Shown here: piece after piece, positions 57,901 to 64,000 of the stretch | Layout of the letters: the number at the start of each line of letters is the position of its first letter | Position numbering within the stretch: position 1 is the first letter of the stretch | Origin: Limnomonas spitsbergensis | Lineage: Eukaryota; Chlorophyta; Chlorophyceae; Chlamydomonadales | NCBI GenBank assembly: GCA_037349105.1 | Contig: JAYJMM010000028.1 | Coordinates: forward strand, 2,728,001-2,792,000 | Direction of reading: 5' to 3' | Length of the DNA stretch: 64,000 bases | Position numbers and translations under genes: made by a program | The notes under the pieces: generated by a model | The model's database searches: none | What the model saw: the letters and a program-made list of their open reading frames with translations, nothing else | What the model was told of the DNA's origin: nothing

Positions 57901-60900
57901 GTACGGACAAACGGTGCAGCTACGGTACAGCAAAAATGGTCAGACTAGAAAGGAATGGCCGTGATAAGGTGTCTTACCGTAGGCATTGGGCTTCTCGAAG
58001 CGCTTAATCTCTGCCAGCCTCCACGACTGGCCGTCATCTAGGGAGATCTCCACTCGAATGATCTTCTGTCCATTTCCTGCAGGGCCACATGAAACCGTAA
58101 ATGAATAAAAATTGACAAAAAAGTGCGTGGATTTATTTTTTGATGCCCATTGCCTGTAGGGCCACATTTAGAGAGGAGAACAAAGGGTCGGTAATGGAGG
58201 CTTGTCCACACCAAAGATACGAGGCTTCTCAAATTTTGACCACGTGGAAGGGAATGACAAAGGGTCGGTAATTGAGGCTTGGCGGCCGTTTCGACTAGAG
58301 CCACAAAAAATCACAAAAACATAAATTTGCGCAAATGAGTATTATATCAACAGATTGAAAAAGCCGCCCGTCGCCAGTGCCATAGATGTGCCCATTAAGT
58401 TGCATTATGATGTGCACATGACCGTAGCTTGTACGACTTTCTCTTGTTATGATGGTAACGGCGCGGACGCGGCCTAGGCCCATGCCGCCCTGTTTCCTAA
58501 ACCCTCATGCCCTGCCGGGCGTAGTTTTCGTTATTTCATGTGCCTATGATGCCCTGATATACCCAAGGATGTGATGCTCGATATGCACATAAGATATTCC
58601 TAAGTGATGCCCCGTGAGGGGGGGAAGATGGGGGAGGGTGGGGGTCGACATGGTAGTGGCGCATACGATGTCACGCTGACATCAAGTCTTTGATGCCAAA
58701 TTGTGACGTTGAATCCGTTGCGTCACAAGGCGCCACCCCTCATATGATGGCCCATAACGCATATCTCTTGACGATGTCCGTAGCCAGGGACTGCACCTCA
58801 TGATGCCATTGTACCCCTGGTGTCCCACAAACAGACTACTTTGTTTGTTGCCTTTTACCTGCATTCGCATATCCCTTGGCGATGTACACCTGGTCCGTTG
58901 CCAGGGACAACACCTCAACGTGCCACAGCACACCTACACACAGCCCTCGTGTTCTACCACTGACAATTTGTGTGTGTGTGTTGTTCTTTACCTGCATACG
59001 CATACCCCTTAACGATGTAGGCCTCATCCGTTGCCAGGGACAGGACCTCATCATGCCACGGCCTGGCCACCGCGCTGTTGATGTTCAGGTTGTTGATGAT
59101 GTAGTCCGGCTTGTACCACCAACCTGCATGGAGATGCATGTGGCGTCATGAGGCTACGAGGGGAGGCATGGGGATGCATGGGGCGTCATGCGGCTGCGAG
59201 GGAATGCATAGGGAGTCCTGAGGCTGCGAGGGGATGCACGGGAATGCATGAGGCGTCATGGGGCTGCGAGGGAATGCATGGGGATGCATGGGGCGTCATG
59301 AGGCTATAAGGGTATGCATGGGGATGCATGGGGCGTCATGAGGCTGCGAGGGGATGCATGGGGATGCATGGGGCGTCATGAGGCTATAAGGGTATGCATG
59401 GGGCGTCATGAGGCTGCGAGGGGATGCATGGGGATGCATAGGGCGTCATGAGGCTGCGAGGGGATGCATGGGGACGCATGGGGCGTCAGGAGGCTGCGAG
59501 GGGATGCATGGGGATGCATAGGGCGTCATGAGGCTGCAAGGGGATGCATGGAGGGGGGGGGTCAGAGTGAAACGGCCTGAGGCTGCATGGGGCTGCATGG
59601 GGATAGATTAGGCTGCATGGGGCTGCGTGAGGCGTCCCAGTGCAAATACCTCAAAACTCCATGACTGTTGAGCTATTATCTGCCCTCATTGTTCTCCCTT
59701 GTGCCACCAACCAGGCGAATGCACAGCCACCACCCAGGCAAAGGGACAGAAAAGTGTGGGTGGAGGCATAAACAACATCTGGATAATTTGATGGGAGATG
59801 GGCATCAAGGGATGTATGGGATCTATGGGGTCATGAGATCTAAGAGATCTGTGGGACTGAAGGCCCAACCTTCAGATAATGCCAGCACTACCTGGATCCG
59901 ATGTCCCTTCTTATTCATCTTACGTACAGGTATTAATTAAATTATTGAACTCATATATCTAACTTTATTTAACTTATTTACGTAACTTGTTTACTGAACT
60001 TACTTGTTCAAGTTATTTATGTAACCTATAAACGGACTTATCTATTGAACTTCTGTATTTAACACGTTTTTTTACCGTAGATTTGATTTGCCTTCCCTCG
60101 GGTATCAATTAATTATTTCTTTTAATGCTGCCCTCGGGGCAAAAACAGTTGTTTAATGCTGCCCTCGGGGCAGATTTTTTTGTTTGATCCGTTCCCTCGG
60201 CACCGAAAATCGCTTAAGAGCAGTGTTAAAAGCCTCACAGCTGCCATGTATTTCATCCAGTTCAGCACTAAAATCAGCAGAGAAAAAATCATCGAGGCAC
60301 ACTCAACAACACTGATGACCCTCAACATGGTGCCGGTACAACATGCAAGCCTCCAATCGATGTCTTTGTAGATATAGTACCGGCACTACTCGAAACAAAT
60401 GAGTTCAAGGCTTGCACTTAACTGAGTGGCTGCCCTTGAGGACACACTAAGAGCACCCCTTGCCCTTAAGCACTGTGCTTTCTCACGCCCCTCGGACAGT
60501 GCTTTCTCACGCCCCCCTCAGACACTGCTCTGAGCCCCTGTGTATCTAGCTCTTTCAACAGCCAACCCTCCATTACGCGTGCCCTTTCGTAAGCAGTGGG
60601 TGTTGGCCCCAGCCCAGGCTCCTCAGCCATCATGAAGGCTGGGTCCATGTCAAGCTGGGGACACGATCCCCAAGGGAGCATATCAGATGAGAGATCGAAA
60701 CCATATCACATGACATCGAAATAAGAACGCATGTCAGAAGAGAGATCGAAAGAAGAGGGCTGACCAGATGAGAGATCGAAACCAGAAGGCCATCACAAGA
60801 CATCGAAATAAGAACGCATGTCAGAAGAGAGATCGAAAGAAGAGGGCTGACCAGATGAGAGATCGAAACCAGAAGGCCATCACATGAGCTCGAAATAAGA

Positions 60901-63900
60901 ACACATGTCAGAAGAGAGATCGAAAGAAGAGGGCTGACCAGGTGAGAGATCCAAACAAGAAGGCCATCACATGAGATCGTAATAAGAACACATGTCAGAA
61001 GAGCCAGAGATCGAAATGAGAGGGCTGACCAGGTGAGAGATCGAAATCAGAAGGCCATCACATGAGATCGAAATAAGAACCCAGGTCTGAAGAGAGATCG
61101 AAATAAGAAAGCAGACCCTGTGACACTTAAGCAATCACGCTAGACCTTGAACGTGCAGCCTCTTTACGAACGAACAGCGCTTGAAAGCTCAGCTCTATCT
61201 TGTACCGGTACGTGAAAAATGCGGTACCCGTTGTACCAGACGTCGAATGGTACGTTATAAACGAACGGCGACAGGCGGTCGCGACAGGGGCCTCGAGGAC
61301 AGCGATTTTCGATCTGATTAATATTTAAATATTCGCGCCCCTCACCCCAAATAATGAATATTTGATGTATCTCTCGGGCATAACCCTCACCCCCAAACAA
61401 CATTAATTATGAGGGAAGGCTAACCGAATCTACGGTACTCTTGTTTATTTTTATTTTTTTATTTTTTATTTTTGACCCCCCCCCCTCTCCCCCTCCCTAT
61501 GTATTTATCTAATCTATTCATTAATTATAGTTAGATGACATCCCCCCCCCTCTCACCCTCTGCCGCGGCCATCTCCTCGTTGACGTGCGAGGGAATGACC
61601 CGATTGTCCAAGTAGTGGTAGAAGTTCACACTTTCCTTCTCCGTCACTGTGATCTCCTCTAGCCACTTGACCATGCGGCCGCCAATAAAGCCCGGGATGA
61701 TGATGCGGACGGGGAAGCCATGGTCGGGGGTCAGCCAGCGGCCGTTCTGCTTGTAGGCGATGATGACATCCGAAGCAGGGTCCATGGCCTGGTGGTAGGT
61801 AATAGGGGGGTAGGTTTGAGGGTTTAGGATGCAATACTTGGTGGTAGGTAATAGTATGGTCAGGGTTTGGGATTTAGGGTTTAGGGGTAAGGGCTTATGG
61901 GTTCAATGTTCAGGGATAAGGGGTAAGGGTTAAACGCCAACCCTACCCATAAACCCTAACCCGAAACCTTAACTAGGATGCGAACGTAGGCAAGACAAAC
62001 AAAGAAGGAACGGTCAAGAGGAAAGAAAAGTTTGACTAACACAAAAAGTGTGATGCCACGTATCTCTCCAAGACGGGCCAGGCATGACGCGATGATTGCC
62101 TCGGGGACGCAGTAGACTCTAAGAGCGCTATACCTTCATCCGCCAAACCCTGAAAAACCTACCCAAAATCTGAGGCACTTGGGCTACTGACGACGTTCGT
62201 AACCACAAACCCTAACCCTTAAACACACACACCTTGTGGTAGGCGACCGATGTCCCGTAGGAGCCGTCAGCCCCCTTGGGCAGCTCTCCCTTGGGGCCTC
62301 GAAATGACACGTAGTGTGCACCCTCTTCAGGAGTCTGCAACGGGTTGAGGGTTGAGAGTTTACAATTAAGACTTAGGGTTTAGGGCTACGAGTTTAGGGT
62401 TTCGGGTTTTGGGGCGGCAGGAGGGCTGGGCTGCGGAGGTAGGAGCAGTTGAATTCCAGGTGTATCCACCTTTGGGAGGCCGAGTTTAGGGTCAAGGGTT
62501 TTATCCACGTTGGGCAGGCCCCGCCCCGCAGACACCATAGGCCCGATTGGGACCTAACCTGGACCGTCATACTGTTGGCCGCCAAAGCAGCATGGCTGGC
62601 CACAAATGGGGCCTCCGGCCAGATGTGGCAAATGGGGCCTCCAGCCAGTTTCAGTCAAAAGATCCGGAAAGTTTGTGTCCATGTTTGGCCCAAGGGTTTA
62701 GGGTTTAGGGTCCAGGGCATCATGACAATCTCAGTACTGTACATTTGAAAAGAGCCCTCCATCACCCCCAGGAAATAAAATTGTTTATGAAGCCCTACGC
62801 AGGGGGACCTTTTTCTAATTGTGTATTCATTTCCTGCAGGGGCTGGATCAATTGTTTATTAGATCAAGCACACTGCAAGATTCCGACCGATGCCAAACGA
62901 TTCTCACAGATTACGCCAGGGTCGTCATCGCGCATCCCTCAACCACACCTTAACCCCAACCTCTAAACCCTACACCCTATCGTGCACCCCTTGGAAACAA
63001 CGTGTTTACGCAAAGGCAATCAGAAAGTTGCGCATAGGCGCATAGGCGCAACTTTCGGCATTTCCATAGCGTGTGCTTCTGATTCAGTTCAATTAAAGAT
63101 CAATCATACTTAGGGTCTACATATCTTCCTGGGATCTCTACATGGGATCTACATGGGATCTAAAAACCTATTAAGGGAGGGTGATTCAAATCTACAGCAA
63201 GGGTGACGTGCGTGTATGACCACGTTCACACCTCAATGGCAGCGTGCAGCACGGGGTCCCCCAGGTTCGCAGAATGGAGTATTCAGCTACCAGAGTTGAG
63301 CTACTGCGAGGAATGCAATCGGCACAGCACTGATGTGAAAGCACCTTGATGCTGGATCTGCCTACGACTGGTGGCATGGCTGGCCTCGAGTAGGGCCGAC
63401 GGACAGGGGCCGGAGTGTAGCTGATATATAGCTGACATGTAGCTGAGACAGACATGTAGCTGAGGCATGTAACTCAGACATGCAGCTGAGGCATATAGCT
63501 GAGGCACGTAGCTGAGACATGTAGCTGACATGCAGCTGAAGTATACCTGAGACATGTAGCTGAGACATGTGGCTGAGGTATGTTGCTGGAACATGCAGCT
63601 CAGACATGTAGCTGACATGTAGCTGAGATATAAGGAAGAAAAATCGCTTCACCTTGATGCCGGCATGCAGCATCAGGTCCCGCAGCCGCACGCCCGTCTA
63701 GCTGGTGCTGACAGCGCACGAGCTGCCCCCGTTACCCCCCCCACACACACACTCACCCTCCCCCCCCCCCCCCAACACACACACACAAAGAGGTGCTTCA
63801 CCTTGATGCCGGCGTGCAGCATCAGGTCCCGCAGCCGCACACCCGTCCAGTAGCTGGTGCTGACAGCGCACGGGCCCCAGTTAAAGCCGATGCTTTTCTT

Positions 63901-63912
63901 GACCATATTCTC
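33967..63912 (-). CDS. NIA: Eukaryotic nitrate reductase (16 visible exons over 30 kb, 5' partial)
   Basis: Cytosolic NAD(P)H:nitrate reductase: molybdopterin, dimerisation, cytochrome b5 and FAD/NAD(P)H domains in order. Exons in transcript order: 63912-63802, 63270-63232, 62334-62233, 61788-61557, 59123-58992, 58076-57978, 57218-57059, 56677-56491, 55613-55487, 55262-55174, 54828-54745, 39678-39424, 38935-38834, 36848-36755, 36041-35887, 34170-33967. Phases close throughout (2,172 nt, 723 residues plus TAG at 33967-33969). About 150-200 N-terminal residues, including the molybdenum-ligand Cys region, lie beyond the window. Introns are GT-AG except the acceptor of the 13-codon exon 63270-63232, where no AG is seen. 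One intron (54744-39679) is 15,066 bp of satellite. Convergent with the nitrite reductase gene. Confidence 0.95.
34488..35870 (-). repeat. 47-bp G-rich (sense strand) minisatellite in nitrate reductase intron
   Basis: About 29 units of (on the + strand) CCCCTTTGCCGCATAGGACA then GCCCCCCCTCCCCCCTAGCC and ACACACA, with CATCAGACAGGCC variant units and an occasional missing T. It fills most of intron 35886-34171. On the transcribed sense strand each unit reads GGGGGGAGGGGGGG plus a further GGGG run. Confidence 0.93.
36055..36720 (-). repeat. Telomere-like tracts and duplicated exon edge in intron 36754-36042
   Basis: 36640-36720 repeats the 3' edge and donor of exon 36848-36755 (+ strand GCCATCATGGACATGTGCTT...CCTTGTGCTTG), and 36320-36395 is a more decayed copy. 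Between them AACCCAAACCCTAAACCC-like units run over 36384-36670. GGTTTAGGGATTAGGG-like units run over 36055-36103. Confidence 0.8.
37599..37652. other. Long imperfect hairpin in nitrate reductase intron
   Basis: AGGGGCTTGTGGCCGGGGAC-TACAGTGTAG-TTCCCAGCCACAAGCCCCTA: a near-perfect stem of about 23 bp with one mismatch/bulge. It is followed by further short inverted repeats rich in GGCTCGGC/GCCGAG (37768-37872). It lies in intron 38833-36849. Could be a degraded foldback element or an RNA hairpin. Confidence 0.75.
38598..38801. mobile_element. 204-bp MITE in nitrate reductase intron
   Basis: Ends GTACTGTAGATTTGCTGTGC-CTTCCCTC (38598-38625) and GAGGGAAGGCCAATCAAATC-CACGGTAC (38772-38801) are inverted. 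The same family has ends at 60074 and 61436 and a fragment at about 5600-5785. The right end lies 33 bp from the donor of exon 38935-38834. Confidence 0.75.
38941..39180 (-). repeat. Serial duplications of the acceptor and 5' edge of nitrate reductase exon 38935-38834
   Basis: The sense sequence CAGGTGTACTTCAAGGATCA followed by GAACCCAGCCCACCCACC is echoed upstream (higher coordinates) at least three to four times: about 38941-38970 (partial), 38999-39045, 39073-39121 and 39139-39178. Most copies retain AG plus GTGTACTTCAAG or close variants. Confidence 0.9.
39265..39405 (-). repeat. Duplicated 3' edge of nitrate reductase exon 39678-39424
   Basis: + strand CACCTTGATCAAAAGGTCCAG...CCCCAGGTCGTGGTTGCTGC (39282-39330) repeats 39421-39470. 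A shorter echo (ACCTTGATCAACAGG) is at 39384-39398. The donor (AC on the + strand) is preserved in the longer copy. Confidence 0.9.
39740..39815 (-). repeat. Duplicated 5' half of nitrate reductase exon 39678-39424
   Basis: + strand GAATGCGCTTGTCAGGCGAC-ACGTTAATGCGCGCGGCGAG...GAGCGCCACCAG repeats the exon interior at 39578-39656 with deletions. It lies just before (transcript sense) the true acceptor, between it and the satellite. Confidence 0.85.
39880..54728. repeat. 33-bp satellite, about 450 units, filling a nitrate reductase intron
   Basis: Unit CCAGCACATTTCCCTCCACT plus CCCCTGCACCAAT, highly homogeneous. The main variation is T/C in CCTGCA versus CCCGCA; rarer variants include CATTTCCCCCC, TTTACCTCC, CACTTCCC, CCAGGACA, 32-nt units (CTCCCCCCACC) and one 35-nt unit at about 46801. 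The array starts only about 16-20 nt after the 5' splice site at 54744 (sense) and ends about 200 bp before the acceptor at 39679. It has no stop codon in any of six frames, so frames of up to 5,018 codons arise. These are not genes. Confidence 0.99.
54745..55613 (-). other. Nitrate reductase cytochrome b5 domain
   Basis: Three exons give [28 protein letters not shown] spliced to [20 protein letters not shown] and SAKAKGMLK. Both axial heme ligands are present (His of HPGG; His of AIHSAKAK). The third exon encodes hinge 2 ([20 protein letters not shown]). The intron after it holds the 15-kb satellite, so the heme and FAD domains are separated by 15 kb of DNA but join in phase. Confidence 0.93.
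55018..55173 (-). repeat. Duplicated 3' edge of cytochrome b5 exon 55262-55174 and purine/pyrimidine tract
   Basis: + strand TACCTTGAGCATGCCCTTGG-CCGTGGCAGAGTG (55027-55059) repeats the exon end at 55171-55203 with the donor kept. Between them is a (CCCTCCCT)n pyrimidine tract (55060-55160). Confidence 0.88.
55680..55750 (-). repeat. Duplicated acceptor and 5' edge of nitrate reductase exon 55613-55487
   Basis: + strand CTCCTCCGTGCTGTGCTCAA-CCATCTCC...CTGTCATCTGTCT repeats 55553-55616 (exon start plus acceptor). TTTAGGGTTGGG-like tracts lie between the two. Confidence 0.85.
55760..56240 (-). other. Nitrate reductase intron, part with TGTAGCTGACAT motifs
   Basis: No gene. GGCCGGAGTGTAGCAGACAT (about 56090) and GGCCGGGGTGTAGCTCACAT-GTAGCTGAGGCATGTAGCTG (56198-56240) belong to a short dispersed repeat also seen at 3650, 4450 and 63405-63630. 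Confidence 0.5.
56270..56460 (-). repeat. Duplicated 3' edge of nitrate reductase exon 56677-56491
   Basis: + strand CACCTTGACGACTGCACTAG-CCTGAGGCACCACCACTCCT...CCTGCTCCGGGAGGTTG (56358-56440) repeats 56488-56570 with the donor. A shorter echo (CCACCTTGACAACTGCA) is at 56283-56299. Confidence 0.9.
56730..56915 (-). repeat. Two duplicated copies of the acceptor and 5' half of exon 56677-56491
   Basis: + strand GAAGCGGAGCACCATCTTGC-CGCTGGC...CTTGATCCTGGGATGCAGG is present at 56626-56689 (true exon), 56748-56812 (nearly identical, acceptor kept) and, truncated, at 56868-56911. All three lie between a GCCGGGTGCTGGA-like start and a GTGAGAGGTG-like end, so the duplicated unit is roughly 115-120 bp. 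Confidence 0.92.
56998..57040 (-). repeat. Duplicated interior of nitrate reductase exon 57218-57059
   Basis: + strand GCCGGCTGCATGTTCATGGT-CATGTCCCAC repeats the exon segment at 57107-57136. It lies in the intron just after the donor. Confidence 0.85.
57285..57515 (-). repeat. Two duplicated copies of the acceptor and 5' half of exon 57218-57059
   Basis: + strand CAGCAGCTCCTTGGATTGGA...AAGAAGACCCAACACCAGTG-CTTGGCTGC (57325-57399) repeats 57143-57221. A shorter copy (CCTCGATCTCGAAACTAGGC...CGTGCTTGGCTGCGGGTGA) is at 57462-57508. The acceptor (CTG on the + strand) is kept in both. Confidence 0.92.
57625..57705 (-). repeat. Duplicated 3' edge of nitrate reductase exon 58076-57978
   Basis: + strand CACCAAATGCGTTGGGCTCC-TCAAACCACTCAATCTCTGC repeats 57976-58016. 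The copied donor reads CTCACC instead of CTTACC. Confidence 0.88.
58128..58172 (-). repeat. Duplicated acceptor and 5' edge of nitrate reductase exon 58076-57978
   Basis: + strand TGCCCATTGCCTGTAGGGCC-ACATTT echoes 58067-58090 (TCCATTTCCTGCAGGGCCAC). Confidence 0.7.
58740..58932 (-). repeat. Two duplicated copies of the 3' half and donor of exon 59123-58992
   Basis: + strand TTTACCTGCATTCGCATATC-CCTTGGCGATGTACACCTGG...CAACACCTCAACGTGCCAC (58854-58924) repeats 58988-59059 with the donor. A second copy (ACGCATATCTCTTGACGATG...CTGCACCTCATGATGCCA) is at 58757-58806. Confidence 0.92.
59150..59560 (-). repeat. 30/40-bp tandem repeat in nitrate reductase intron
   Basis: Units of (+ strand) GGGATGCATGGGGATGCATG-GGGCGTCATGAGGCTGCGAG (40 bp) alternate with 30-bp forms lacking one GATGCATGGG. 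A weaker relative continues to about 59635. Confidence 0.9.
60074..61436. mobile_element. 1.36-kb TIR element in nitrate reductase intron, with an 87-bp tandem repeat
   Basis: Left end TACCGTAGATTTGATTTGCC-TTCCCTCGG. Right end GAGGGAAGGCTAACCGAATC-TACGGTA (61411-61436). Subterminal GCTGCCCTCGGGGCA is repeated at 60127 and 60160. Inside, 60690-61110 is a tandem array with ATGTCAGAAG landmarks at 60731, 60818, 60905 and 60992 (87 bp). No transposase; a - strand 71-codon frame at 60466-60681 is not recognisable. Confidence 0.7.
61789..62232 (-). other. Nitrate reductase intron with telomere-like tracts
   Basis: GGTTTAGGGTTTAGGGG-like sequence at 61858-61930 and CCCTAACCC-like sequence at 61939-61972 and 62200-62220. 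A short echo of the exon 61788 acceptor region (TTGGTGGTAGGTAATAG) is at 61838-61854. No gene. Confidence 0.5.
62335..63231 (-). other. Nitrate reductase intron, mostly unassigned
   Basis: Telomere-like tracts at 62355-62412, 62692-62717 and 62960-62972. No gene, and no clear exon-edge copy seen. Confidence 0.4.
63325..63725 (-). repeat. Duplicated 3' edge of exon 63912-63802 and TGTAGCTGA microrepeats
   Basis: + strand TTCACCTTGATGCCGGCATG-CAGCATCAGGTCCCGCAGCC...GCTGGTGCTGACAGCGCACG (63648-63712) is a near-exact copy of 63796-63870, donor included. A diverged echo (AGCACCTTGATGCTGGATCT) is at 63341-63360. Between them 63405-63630 is a run of GACATGTAGCTGAG and GGCATGTAGCTG units of variable length. 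Confidence 0.93.
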
Positions 63913-64000
63913 CTGCGAGGGGTGTACGCACGCCTGAGGTCGGAGGGGCTCTACAAGGAGCAGCTGTATGATGCCGTTTCAGGTGAAGGGTTTTAACAAA

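Larger units (their letters stand above)
57978..63912 (-). other. Nitrate reductase molybdopterin domain (partial)
   Basis: Visible blocks: [20 protein letters not shown] and [14 protein letters not shown] (exon 63912-63802), [12 protein letters not shown] and YGTSVAYHK (62334-62233), [20 protein letters not shown] and [12 protein letters not shown] (61788-61557), [15 protein letters not shown] (59123-58992), [16 protein letters not shown] (58076-57978). These match the sulfite-oxidase-type Moco domain of plant nitrate reductases. The Cys that ligates Mo lies upstream, outside the window. Confidence 0.93.

Overview
This is eukaryotic nuclear DNA, most likely from a green alga of the prasinophyte grade. 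Two spliced nitrate-assimilation genes dominate it. The first encodes a ferredoxin-type nitrite reductase fused to a rubredoxin and a cytochrome b5 reductase-like domain, an architecture I know from Mamiellophyceae such as Ostreococcus and Micromonas. GT-AG introns, CCCTAAA-like (plant-type telomere motif) tracts in introns and very high repeat content fit an alga with a large, repeat-inflated genome such as the Pyramimonadales/Cymbomonas type. The species assignment is inference only.

Layout. (1) 28-7828, + strand: 13 exons of nitrite reductase-rubredoxin-cytochrome b5 reductase. The 5' end lies outside the window. (2) 8030-13963: a TIR-bounded mobile-element block holding two broken paralogues of an unrecognised repeat-rich protein with a Cys/His-rich tail. 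(3) 14273-21523: two copies of a 0.69-kb TIR element carrying a tRNA-like Pol III promoter body, the last exon of a protein kinase, and degraded LINE pieces. (4) 21565-33765: a 33-bp satellite whose core is split by an 8,558-bp TIR-bounded insertion (23573-32130). That insertion carries divergent gene remnants and its own 34-, 147- and 59-bp tandem repeats. (5) 33967-63912, - strand: at least 16 exons of eukaryotic nitrate reductase spread over 30 kb. Its N-terminus lies beyond the window. One intron is 15,066 bp and is almost wholly a 33-bp satellite of about 450 units (39880-54728), related to the satellite in (4).

Function. Nitrate reductase (NAD(P)H to FAD to heme to molybdopterin) makes nitrite, and nitrite reductase (siroheme/4Fe-4S) reduces it to ammonium. 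The two genes converge tail to tail across about 26 kb of repeats. Reading frames and phases close exactly across all exons: 2,526 nt = 841 codons plus stop for nitrite reductase, and 2,172 nt = 723 codons plus stop for the visible nitrate reductase.

The most unusual signal is that exon edges, with their splice sites, are duplicated one to several times inside the neighbouring introns at nearly every junction of both genes. The very long open frames over 39.7-54.8 kb are an artefact of a stop-free 33-bp repeat inside an intron.
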